Source: Cyanobacteria bacterium UBA8803 (GTDB taxonomy: Bacteria; Cyanobacteriota; Cyanobacteriia; Cyanobacteriales; Coleofasciculaceae). From it: a DNA stretch of 9,550 bases. The stretch covers positions 1 to 9,550 of the forward strand of contig DNXU01000640.1 in NCBI GenBank assembly GCA_003505715.1, in the 5' to 3' direction. A model generated the notes under the pieces. That model did no database searches. It had not been told where the DNA came from and saw only the letters and a list, made by a program, of their open reading frames with translations. The translations under genes were made by a program, and so were the position numbers. This document shows, piece by piece, positions 1-6,854 of this stretch (positions are counted from its first letter, which is position 1; each line of letters starts with the position of its first letter).

Positions 1-496
1 CATCCCTCATCCCTCTCCCTTCTCCCTTTCGCTCTGCCCTAAATTCCAAGGCTGGTGTTGAATTGAGCTGGATTTGACCGACTAAAGTTTTTCCCTGCAC
101 GACCCCTTGAATTTTAACCCTGTTGTGCTCTCCCGCTCCAACGGCAGAATGACAACGACTAATAGAAGTAACTGACCCCTCTAAACTCAGCTGTTGATTA
201 ATCAATTGCCCGCTAAGAGTCGGTTTCTTTTTCGCAGAGGTTACTTGTTCAACCTTGGCATCCCCAGGCAGTAAACTCCCAAATAAATAAATCCCAGATT
301 GCTGAATGTCTAATACCAGCGCGTCTGATTGGAGACATCCCGGCAAGTTTTGGCTGCCGATACGATAGGAACCACCCATAGAGGCAGGAGCTTTGAGGTT
401 GGTATTACCGTAGGCCGTTACAACTTTAAACAGAATCACTACTGAGCTGATTGCTGTACCATAAAACGTCAAAGACTTCAAGTTAAAATGACTCAC
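1..496 (-). CDS. Small membrane-anchored hypothetical protein coupled to the antiporter (partial)
   Basis: An open frame starts with GTG at 496-494 and stays open to the left edge (165 codons, no stop seen). The GTG overlaps the TGA of the antiporter gene (GTGA, 496-493), the classic arrangement for translational coupling. Residues about 9-30 form one hydrophobic helix (FYGTAISSVVILFKVVTAYG), which I read as an uncleaved anchor or signal. The rest is soluble and rich in beta-type, alternating polar and hydrophobic stretches, with two cysteines (Cys54 and Cys115) that could pair outside the cytoplasm. The last visible residues (ERKGEGRGMRD) come from a G-rich low-complexity tract, so the true end is probably just beyond the edge. 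I do not recognise a named family. The context suggests an accessory subunit or partner of the antiporter, which is inference. The gene lacks an ATG, so it is easily missed by simple ORF calling. Confidence 0.72.
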   Translation of the reverse strand, partial: MSHFNLKSLTFYGTAISSVVILFKVVTAYGNTNLKAPASMGGSYRIGSQNLPGCLQSDALVLDIQQSGIYLFGSLLPGDAKVEQVTSAKKKPTLSGQLINQQLSLEGSVTSISRCHSAVGAGEHNRVKIQGVVQGKTLVGQIQLNSTPALEFRAERKGEGRGMRD

Positions 497-2709
497 GGGG
501 CTACCACTCCTGACTGGTTGTTATCGATCATTTCTGGATCACCTGTCCCTGAAAGTACCGAGGCCAGGTGAGAGGTCACTTGAGAGTACCTGCGAGTAAT
601 CAATAGCGAAGAACGGCACTCCATTGCCAGTTGATCGGTATATCGCCCCAAAGTTTGACGCTCGATACCCCAAGCACGACTGGTACCAGCGATGGTAAGG
701 TCAACATCTTCAGATGCCTTTACCACAGCTTGAATTGGCTCTGGTGCTTCCAAAATCTGAAGATGAAGGCGATCGCGCACCTCAGCAGGCAATTGTGCCA
801 TTAAGGTACGAAACTCGTAGCTCAATTCCCTAGGTGCTTCCTGTCCTTGTACCACTTGCAAAACTCTGAGACTGCGCCGTTCGTCATTCACCAGCAGCCT
901 CAGAGCCAGTTCCATACCCAAATCATCGTGGGTATTTGCCGAGTAAGCTACCAACATCTTTTCGATGCGTTCTCGTCCCCGATCTACAAAAACAGCTACA
1001 TCCACTGGCGCACTGCTGAGAATTTGACCGACTCTGCCCCCCAAACGGTTACTACTAAAGGCAGGACGGTGCCAACCCATCAAAATCAGATTGGCGCGAT
1101 CGAGTTGGGCAATTTCCGCCGTTGTTCCAGCCACATCATTAGCAATGCGAACGATCGAATGCACCATTTGTCTGGTTTCTGGGGGTTCTAGAGTTTGAAT
1201 CAATTCCTCCAAACGAGTTCGACGTTCTCGGATCAACCGTTCTACTTCGACTGGGGTACTTTCAAACATGTAGTCTTCCTCCAGTTGAATTAAACTCAGG
1301 GGATGAACCACAGCAGGTTGTAAGCGATTTCCGGCCAAGGCAATAGCAAGTTGCAATAACCCTTTCTGAGTACTGGGATTGGCAACTGGGACTAAAATTC
1401 GATACGTCGGTTTAGCAATACCTACAACTGTTTCAATTTCGGTTTCTTGTTCGAGAACATCCAACTGGATCAGTTTTTTCGGATAAGTCCACTCCAACAG
1501 AGGCGAGGTCATAAAAGTTGTGACTAATGCCATAATCACCAGCATGGTGAACAGTAATGGAGAAATGACACCTAGACTCAGCCCGATATTGAGGACGATC
1601 AGTTCAGTTAACCCTCGCGTATTCATCAACCATCCCAGTGCCGAAGCTTCCCGCTTGTCAATACCGCAGACACGAGCAGCAATATAAGTACCCACATACT
1701 TGCCCAGAATTGCTACCGTCACCACTGCCGCACACAGCAGCCACAATTCAGGACGGTTGAGCAGGCCAATTTGGGTGCGGATACCGCTGTAGGCAAAAAA
1801 TACTGGCAGCAGGATGGTAAGCACAAAGTCTTCAGTTTTCTGAGCCAACTCCCGCACTAAACCGGCATGTTTGGGCATCACTGCGCCTAAAAGAAATGCT
1901 CCGAAAATCAGGTGAATGCCAATTAGCTCAGTAATTAGGGCAGAAGCAATTACGAGCATGTAAATGCAGGCCAGCATGAGCTGAGTGAGCCTTTCAGTGC
2001 GTCTGTAGTAACGAGCCAGTTTTTGTAGGAACCAACGCACTACCGTGACCATAAACCCAATGTAGAGCAGTGCTTCCACAACGGTGGCTACGACGCCCAT
2101 CATGTTGTTAGTGCCGCTGGGGGACATAGCCGCCTTGCCCACCGCGATCGCCAAGGCCAACAAACACCAAGCGGTCACATCATCAACGGCAGCACAGGTA
2201 AGTGCTAGGGTGCCCAAGCGCGTCCCCTGCAAGTTATTTTCAGTAATAATGCGGGCGAGGACAGGAAAGGCCGTAATCGACATGGCTGCCCCTAAAAAGA
2301 GGGCAAACGCCGTAAAAGAAACAGTAGCGTTGGAAACCAGAGGGTAAAGCAGCAGTGCCAGCAGCGTTCCTAGAGAAAACGGCACTAAAATACTGACGTG
2401 AGAGGTCAGAATCGCGATATCTAAGTTCCCTTTTAGGTATTTCGGGTCTAGCTCTAGACCGATCAGGAACATGAAAAATATCAACCCTACCTCTGAGAGT
2501 ACATCAAGGAAGGGAAGCGTCTGAGCCGGGAACAAACTAGCTGCTAAATCTGGAGCTACCAACCCCAACAGCGATGGCCCCAACATAATCCCCGCTATAA
2601 TCTCTCCAATCACTAAGGGTTGCTTAATCCCTCTACATCCCAGACCCATAATCCGAGAGAGTCCAATAATGAGCAGCACTTGGACAAGAACTAAAACGGC
2701 AGTGTGCAT
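493..2709 (-). CDS. CPA2-family cation:proton antiporter with two UspA-like C-terminal domains
   Basis: This is a 738-residue inner-membrane Na+(K+)/H+ exchanger of the CPA2 (Kef/NapA-type) family, expected to exchange a monovalent cation for protons. Residues about 5-405 hold roughly 12 hydrophobic segments. Family marks are GLIFFMFLIGLELD (75-88), SITAFPVLARIITE (144-157), the transport-site Asp pair in AVDDVTAW (Asp176-Asp177), and NTRGLTELIVLNIGLSLG (363-380). The cytoplasmic tail carries two universal-stress-protein-like folds, about 436-577 (with LILMGWHRP and the glycine-rich LGGRVGQILSSAPVDVAVF) and 583-706. These probably sense nucleotide or stress. The tail makes it far longer than a bare exchanger of about 400-460 residues, but this layout is common among cyanobacterial members. 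The ATG at 2709 has a weak AGGG upstream. Its stop overlaps the start of the next gene on the same strand. The ion specificity cannot be read from sequence. Confidence 0.93.
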   Translation of the reverse strand: MHTAVLVLVQVLLIIGLSRIMGLGCRGIKQPLVIGEIIAGIMLGPSLLGLVAPDLAASLFPAQTLPFLDVLSEVGLIFFMFLIGLELDPKYLKGNLDIAILTSHVSILVPFSLGTLLALLLYPLVSNATVSFTAFALFLGAAMSITAFPVLARIITENNLQGTRLGTLALTCAAVDDVTAWCLLALAIAVGKAAMSPSGTNNMMGVVATVVEALLYIGFMVTVVRWFLQKLARYYRRTERLTQLMLACIYMLVIASALITELIGIHLIFGAFLLGAVMPKHAGLVRELAQKTEDFVLTILLPVFFAYSGIRTQIGLLNRPELWLLCAAVVTVAILGKYVGTYIAARVCGIDKREASALGWLMNTRGLTELIVLNIGLSLGVISPLLFTMLVIMALVTTFMTSPLLEWTYPKKLIQLDVLEQETEIETVVGIAKPTYRILVPVANPSTQKGLLQLAIALAGNRLQPAVVHPLSLIQLEEDYMFESTPVEVERLIRERRTRLEELIQTLEPPETRQMVHSIVRIANDVAGTTAEIAQLDRANLILMGWHRPAFSSNRLGGRVGQILSSAPVDVAVFVDRGRERIEKMLVAYSANTHDDLGMELALRLLVNDERRSLRVLQVVQGQEAPRELSYEFRTLMAQLPAEVRDRLHLQILEAPEPIQAVVKASEDVDLTIAGTSRAWGIERQTLGRYTDQLAMECRSSLLITRRYSQVTSHLASVLSGTGDPEMIDNNQSGVVAP

Positions 2710-2844
2710 ATTTCCCTGGTCAAACAGCTCAAGGGGGGATGAGGCGATTATGGCTCATAATATAAATTCGCGATCAAAAGATCAGATTAAGTTTAGAGAT
2801 GTTCCGGCGGAACGTCTCTACGGAAAGCTGAGGAGCGCAGGATA
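2710..2844. other. Intergenic region between the SIMPL gene and the antiporter
   Basis: These 135 bp should hold the 3' end signals of the SIMPL gene and the promoter of the antiporter, both read leftwards. On the minus strand an AT-rich stretch (TATATTAT, about 2766-2759) could serve as a -10 box, but I see no convincing -35. It overlaps a small palindrome, ATTATG (2747-2752) and CATAAT (2756-2761). A strong hairpin at 2794-2820 is listed separately. No small gene is supported. Confidence 0.4.
2794..2820. repeat. 12-bp-stem palindrome with GGC loop (REP/terminator-like)
   Basis: The arms TAGAGATGTTCC (2794-2805) and GGAACGTCTCTA (2809-2820) pair over 12 bp with one G-U (or T/G) position and a three-base loop. 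The element sits 24 bp past the stop of the SIMPL gene. It resembles the dispersed TAGAGACGTT-type palindromes I know from cyanobacterial intergenic regions; that assignment is from memory. It could stabilise or terminate the SIMPL transcript, but neither strand shows a clear T-run after the stem, so a classical intrinsic terminator is not proven. Confidence 0.65.
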
Positions 2845-3699
2845 TCAACGCACGGTATAGGTGACAAAAATCTCTTTCGCGATCGCTACTTCCACAGGAG
2901 CGTTGGGATCGTAAGGAGATGTAGCCTCACTGCCAAAGGGCGAGCTGCTAGCCGAACTGCAACCGGGCAAGAAAACATTATAGAATGGCTCCGCCACAGA
3001 GGGCACTCGTCTAAGTTCAGCACCCATCGCCGCTGCGATGCCACTAGCTCGGTTCTGAGCATCTTCTACAGCAGACTGGTAAGCTGATCGCTCTAGCGCC
3101 TGACAGTCATTGACGAGATACTGCACGCCTACCTCATTTAGTAAAACCTCGTCGAGCTTATTCGCTGCCTCTTTCGCTGCCTTGACAATTTCCTCCATGC
3201 GATCGCGAGTCGGTTGTTCGATCGCCACCATCACCAATGCCCCCCCTTCTGTAGCTGTGGAGGGGAAGGGGAAGGGTAAGATACTGCCACGGGGTTCGAC
3301 GATCCTCACCTCAATGGCATCACTAGGTATTCCAATTGCCTTCAGAGCATCAACAATTGGCTGCAAGCTCTCCTTAGATAAGGGTTCGGGCGTTGTTTCA
3401 AACTGGGATAGTATCCCTTCTGGTGGTGGCTCTGAAGAATAGTTTTCCGTAAATTTAAATTGCAGACTTGCCCGATCTGCTGGTTGGCTGGCTCGACCCT
3501 TGCCAATAACCCGCAATGTGGGTTCATCGCTGACAGGCGGATAAAACAGTTGGGCAAGTTGACGAGTGGGAGAAGAACGGGAAACTGGGGCAGAGGGCAA
3601 GAATCCATTTGTTTGGGCACTACCTCGAATAGGTGTTAGGCTCCACAAACCAGTGACCATTGCCGCTATTACTAGCGATGGCAGGGGTATTCTACTCAT
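2845..3699 (-). CDS. Exported SIMPL-domain (DUF541, YggE/BP26-like) protein
   Basis: A 284-residue protein with a typical Sec signal peptide: a basic start, a hydrophobic core (PSLVIAAMVTGLWSL, 7-21) and a likely cleavage after the Ala-containing GSAQ near residue 29. A Ser/Pro-rich linker follows, then a SIMPL domain from about 60 to the end. Visible marks are LRVIGKGRASQPADRASLQF (62-81), the helix with AVEDAQNRASGIAAAMGAEL (210-229) and the closing strand EVAIAKEIFVTYTVR (270-284). Members are periplasmic or outer-membrane associated, form oligomers and have been linked to oxidative and envelope stress; the biochemical activity is unknown. Cys199 and Cys247 could form a disulfide. The start has only a GGAA about 10 bases upstream. 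The gene lies between the CBS-CP12 gene and the antiporter on the same strand, but is separated from both by regions with hairpins. Confidence 0.88.
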   Translation of the reverse strand: MSRIPLPSLVIAAMVTGLWSLTPIRGSAQTNGFLPSAPVSRSSPTRQLAQLFYPPVSDEPTLRVIGKGRASQPADRASLQFKFTENYSSEPPPEGILSQFETTPEPLSKESLQPIVDALKAIGIPSDAIEVRIVEPRGSILPFPFPSTATEGGALVMVAIEQPTRDRMEEIVKAAKEAANKLDEVLLNEVGVQYLVNDCQALERSAYQSAVEDAQNRASGIAAAMGAELRRVPSVAEPFYNVFLPGCSSASSSPFGSEATSPYDPNAPVEVAIAKEIFVTYTVR

Positions 3700-3786
3700 A
3701 ACGTGGGAGATTCCTTTTTCGCGAGCCTACAAAGCTTTTATCTTACCCGCCAGGAAGACCACTCCATAACTGGAGGGGGCAATATC

Positions 3787-3904
3787 TGATATCGTGTCCG
3801 GTTGCATCGGTAGCGTAAAAAGTAAGCAGACAAGGAGGAGGAGTTATTTAAACTCTTGCTTGCAGCCTTCTTTTACACAACCGATGCTAAAGAACTTGAT
3901 ATCA
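3787..3904. repeat. 118-bp imperfect palindrome between CBS-CP12 and SIMPL genes
   Basis: The outer arms pair from TGATATC (3787-3793) with 3898-3904, then GCATCGGT (3804-3811) with ACCGATGC (3880-3887), then GTAAAA (3815-3820) with TTTTAC (3871-3876). Further in, AAGCA (3824-3828) can pair with TGCTT (3857-3861) and GAGTT (3841-3845) with AACTC (3851-3855) around a five-base loop. The outer registers are kept without indels, so the whole can fold as one long cruciform or RNA hairpin. It begins 8 bp beyond the stop of the CBS-CP12 gene. It may be a MITE-like remnant, or a 3' UTR structure of the CBS-CP12 mRNA. No transposase gene is present. Confidence 0.6.
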
Positions 3905-3912
3905 CATAATTC

Positions 3913-4530
3913 CTAATTGTCGTAGATTCGAGCCTCAGCAGCTTCTGGATTCTCTTGACAATATTCTTCAAAAGCAGTTTTAACAGGTTTTTGCGCTCGC
4001 TGATGAGCAGCTTCGGCTTGTAATTCTTCTACAATGTCCCAAGCCGCCGCACAGTCTTTAGAAGCAGGGCCTTTCTCAGCGCAGACAGCCCGTGCTTCTG
4101 CCACGGCTTTCCGGATTTCTTCCTCCAACATCAGACTTTTGGGTTGCTCAATGAAATCACCTTTCGTCAGAATATCGGTCACGGAAATAATACCCATCAG
4201 TCGGTCTTTGATGACTGGAGCGCGGCGAATACCTGTATTGGCAAACAACCGAGCCACGTATTCTACCCCCAGATCGGGATTCACCACAATACAAGGCTTA
4301 GTCATCACTTCGTAAACACGTACCGTTTTGGGATCTTTCCCGTAGGCAGTTACTTTGTAAACAACATCAGTCTCCGTGACAATACCGTAAGCATCTTGAT
4401 CGTGGCGGCGCTCCACTATTAAGGCTCGCAGCGATCGCTCTTTCATCAGCCCCACCGCTTCGGCTACCGTAGCCGAACCGCGAATGGTTACCACATCTTT
4501 GGTCATTATATCTTGAGCCTTCATCATCAT
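3913..4530 (-). CDS. CBS-CP12 fusion protein, regulator of carbon metabolism
   Basis: A 205-residue protein with a tandem CBS pair (about 4-61 and 73-124; VTETDVVYK and SVTDILTKG close the two repeats) followed by a CP12 domain (about 134-205). CP12 marks are the AWDIVEELQAEAAHQ core (163-177), an N-terminal cysteine pair Cys150/Cys160, and the tail YCQENPEAAEARIYDN. Free CP12 ties phosphoribulokinase to GAPDH in the dark through two disulfides. Cyanobacterial CBS-CP12 fusions studied in Microcystis form hexamers and lower PRK activity in an AMP-dependent way. Here the expected last cysteine is Ala200, so the C-terminal disulfide with Cys191 cannot form. An AGGAG six bases upstream supports the first of three consecutive ATG codons. 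This Shine-Dalgarno lies in a small hairpin (listed separately). The protein is cytoplasmic. The domain identification is strong; the role here is inferred. Confidence 0.92.
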   Translation of the reverse strand: MMMKAQDIMTKDVVTIRGSATVAEAVGLMKERSLRALIVERRHDQDAYGIVTETDVVYKVTAYGKDPKTVRVYEVMTKPCIVVNPDLGVEYVARLFANTGIRRAPVIKDRLMGIISVTDILTKGDFIEQPKSLMLEEEIRKAVAEARAVCAEKGPASKDCAAAWDIVEELQAEAAHQRAQKPVKTAFEEYCQENPEAAEARIYDN

Positions 4531-4536
4531 TAGTTT

Positions 4537-4549
4537 CTCCTGAAAGGAG
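4537..4549 (-). promoter_or_regulatory. Shine-Dalgarno of the CBS-CP12 gene inside a 5-bp hairpin
   Basis: On the minus strand CTCCT (4549-4545), loop TTC, AGGAG (4541-4537) form a perfect five-pair stem. The AGGAG arm is the ribosome binding site, six bases before the ATG at 4530. In the mRNA it could compete with ribosome binding. The stem is short, so it may be fortuitous. Confidence 0.45.
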
Positions 4550-4594
4550 TTAATAGAATGTTTCTATAAGTATTATTGCTCATTTAGGGAACCA

Positions 4595-4629
4595 CCCCCT
4601 CACTCCCCCACTCCCTCACCCCCTCACCC
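4595..4629 (-). repeat. G-rich low-complexity tract, quadruplex-prone on the minus strand
   Basis: The plus strand has CCCTCAC/CCCCACT-type units. Read on the minus strand there are five runs of three to five G separated by two- to six-base spacers, beginning within the TAG stop of the histidine kinase gene. This satisfies the usual G-quadruplex pattern in the transcribed RNA. It lies in the 98-bp gap before the CBS-CP12 gene, so it could affect termination or read-through, or be a neutral repeat. Confidence 0.6.
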
Positions 4630-6854
4630 TAAGTTTTGATTGCCGATCGCACCGTCTTAATAACTTTTTCCAGGTCTAATGGCTTGCTTAAATACTCATT
4701 AGCACCAGCTTGCAAGCAGCGATCGCGATCGCCTGCCATAGCCAGTGCTGTCAGGGCAATCACTGGTATGTGTTGCCAGGTGGGGTGAGATTTGAGTTGG
4801 CCGATCAACTCAAATCCATCCACCTGGGGTAGCTGGATATCCATTAAAATCAAGTGCGGCAGGAACTCAGGTGCCACTACCTGAGAGTTCAGCCTCTCTA
4901 GCATCCCTTGACCGTCACCGATTAGCTCAACCGCATATCCTTCAAGTTCCAGTACTTCTGAAATTAATGCTTGATTCAAGGGCTGATCTTCTACTATCAA
5001 GATGCGTTTAGCATCCTCTGGGGGGGTTTCCTTTTTCAGGAGTGGACTCCTTGATGGTTGACAATTTAATTCCGTAGTGTTATTAGCTAAACTAGACCGT
5101 ATTTCCGTGAGGGGCAGCCAGACGCGAAAGGTACTCCCTTGGTTTTCTCGGGATTCTACGGAAACCGTACCACCATGAAGTTCTGCTAGCCGCTTCGTCA
5201 GCGCCAGCCCCAAACCAGTGCCTTCATGACGCCGAGTTAAGGAAGAATCTACCTGCTGGAATGGTCGGAACAAAAGGTGTAGCTTGTCTTCTGGAATACC
5301 GATGCCGCTATCGATTACCTCCAGACACAAATAAGGTGTACTACAATTGACAGGACTGCAATCGGGGCGCAATTCCTTCTGTAGCTCGCAACCATACGCA
5401 AGGCGTCCGACGAGTTTAACTGTACCCTCCTCTGGCGTAAATTTTACAGCATTGGAGAGAAGGTTAATTAAGATTTGGCGAATGCGGCGCTCGTCCAAAA
5501 TAGCGGCCTGTAGCCGATAGTCTAACTCTAGCAACAGCGCCAGCCGTTTTTTATCGGCACGGGGCTGAATCATTTTCAAACAATGGTTGCACAGTTCGGG
5601 GATAGAAACCGAAGTCAGTTCGAGATCGGCTTTCCCTGCTTCAATTTTCGACAAATCGAGAATATCGTTAATCAAATCCAGTAGGTGCTGGCCACTGGTC
5701 TGAATGGCCTTGACATGGCTGAGCTGGCGGGGGGTCATTGGGCCGCCCGTTTGCCGTTGCAGTAAATCAGCGAACCCCAGAATGCTGTTGAGAGGGGTGC
5801 GCAATTCGTGGGACATTGAGGCCAGAAATTCTGATTTGAGCTGAGAAGCTCGTTCTAAATGCTCGTTGACTTGACGTAGGTGTTCTTGTGCTTGAGCGCG
5901 TTCAATGGCCACGCCTAGGGTGCGGCAAGCTGCCAGCAGCATATCCTGTTGGGGTAATTCCTGAAGTTTTTGCCCGCAACGGGATTCTAGAGTCAAGATC
6001 CCAATAATCTTGCCCGTGCCGCTAGGAATGGGAAAAATCCCCAATTGGCCAACTCCGGCTTGGCAAAAGGCCGGGATGGCCTGGGGATGGTTCTTATAAT
6101 CCTCTACAAATAAAGGCTGACCGGTTTCTACCACCTGCCATAACAGTCCTTGACCGTAGGGAATCCCTTGTGCTAAAACTGCTTCCATCTCCTTGACGGC
6201 CAAAGTGCCATAGGTGGCAATAAATTGAGTAGATATCTTGTTGGTTACTACGCCAGCACGGGCATCTTTCCCTTCTCCAGTAATGACCTTGACATCCCCG
6301 AATGCTGCGCCTGTTGTTTGCACCAGGTAAGTGAGGGCGAATTGCCCAATTTCCCCCAACTCTGTCGCTGGTTGCAGTCGTTCTGTTAAACCCTGTAAAA
6401 ACCTCAGCCGTTGGATTTCAGCGTTCAAACTCGTTTGCATCAGAGTCGCTTCCCGTTGGGCTTGTGTTTTAGCGGTGACATCGTGAAAGGTGAATAAGTG
6501 CCCGCCATCACAAGTCAGCCCTATTTTAACGGTAAGATAGATTCCGTCAGCTTGTTCCAATGAAAGCGAAACATTTGGCTCATTTGCGCTGGGTAGGTTG
6601 GATTGAAGCTTTTGGGACTGGGCAACAGACCAGTAGCCGTGGCTAACAACTCGCTCCCAGATGTCTTGCCAATGTGGTCGCTGCGCTAACCAGTCTGCTG
6701 GTAGTCCCCACTGTTGGGTGAATTTTTGATTGAACAAAATTAGACGCTGGGATGAGTTAAACAGGGCGATCGCATTGTCTACCTGGTTGAAAATTAGCTG
6801 TTGATCCTCCTTGAGGTGTTGTAAAGATTGCTGAATTTGATCGGGTTGCATCAT
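4629..6854 (-). CDS. Hybrid sensor histidine kinase (PAS-GAF-HisKA-HATPase-REC)
   Basis: A 741-residue soluble kinase with no obvious membrane segment. A PAS-like domain lies at about 20-130 (ending FTFHDVTAKT), a GAF domain at about 155-318, and a short coiled linker at 320-342. HisKA carries the phosphorylated His349 in MSHELRTPLNSILGF. The HATPase has an N box (LINLLSNAVKFTP, Asn464/Asn468), G1 DSGIGI (515-520) and G2 GTGLGL (545-550). After a linker, a receiver domain (616-741) keeps Glu622/Asp623, the phospho-acceptor Asp672 in LMDIQLPQVDG, Thr702 and Lys724. All catalytic residues are present, so it should autophosphorylate and pass the phosphate to its own receiver. No output domain or HPt is encoded nearby. 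An insertion at 487-511 of the ATPase domain has four cysteines. The GAF domain lacks a clear bilin-type cysteine motif, so the signal is unknown. The start (ATG 6854, or ATG 6851) has no good Shine-Dalgarno. It is divergent from hetZ. Confidence 0.93.
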   Translation of the reverse strand: MMQPDQIQQSLQHLKEDQQLIFNQVDNAIALFNSSQRLILFNQKFTQQWGLPADWLAQRPHWQDIWERVVSHGYWSVAQSQKLQSNLPSANEPNVSLSLEQADGIYLTVKIGLTCDGGHLFTFHDVTAKTQAQREATLMQTSLNAEIQRLRFLQGLTERLQPATELGEIGQFALTYLVQTTGAAFGDVKVITGEGKDARAGVVTNKISTQFIATYGTLAVKEMEAVLAQGIPYGQGLLWQVVETGQPLFVEDYKNHPQAIPAFCQAGVGQLGIFPIPSGTGKIIGILTLESRCGQKLQELPQQDMLLAACRTLGVAIERAQAQEHLRQVNEHLERASQLKSEFLASMSHELRTPLNSILGFADLLQRQTGGPMTPRQLSHVKAIQTSGQHLLDLINDILDLSKIEAGKADLELTSVSIPELCNHCLKMIQPRADKKRLALLLELDYRLQAAILDERRIRQILINLLSNAVKFTPEEGTVKLVGRLAYGCELQKELRPDCSPVNCSTPYLCLEVIDSGIGIPEDKLHLLFRPFQQVDSSLTRRHEGTGLGLALTKRLAELHGGTVSVESRENQGSTFRVWLPLTEIRSSLANNTTELNCQPSRSPLLKKETPPEDAKRILIVEDQPLNQALISEVLELEGYAVELIGDGQGMLERLNSQVVAPEFLPHLILMDIQLPQVDGFELIGQLKSHPTWQHIPVIALTALAMAGDRDRCLQAGANEYLSKPLDLEKVIKTVRSAIKT

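Noticed and set aside
2669..2860. 63-codon plus-strand ORF across the antiporter start and the palindrome
   Set aside because: It overlaps an assigned gene and a hairpin, with no coding character.
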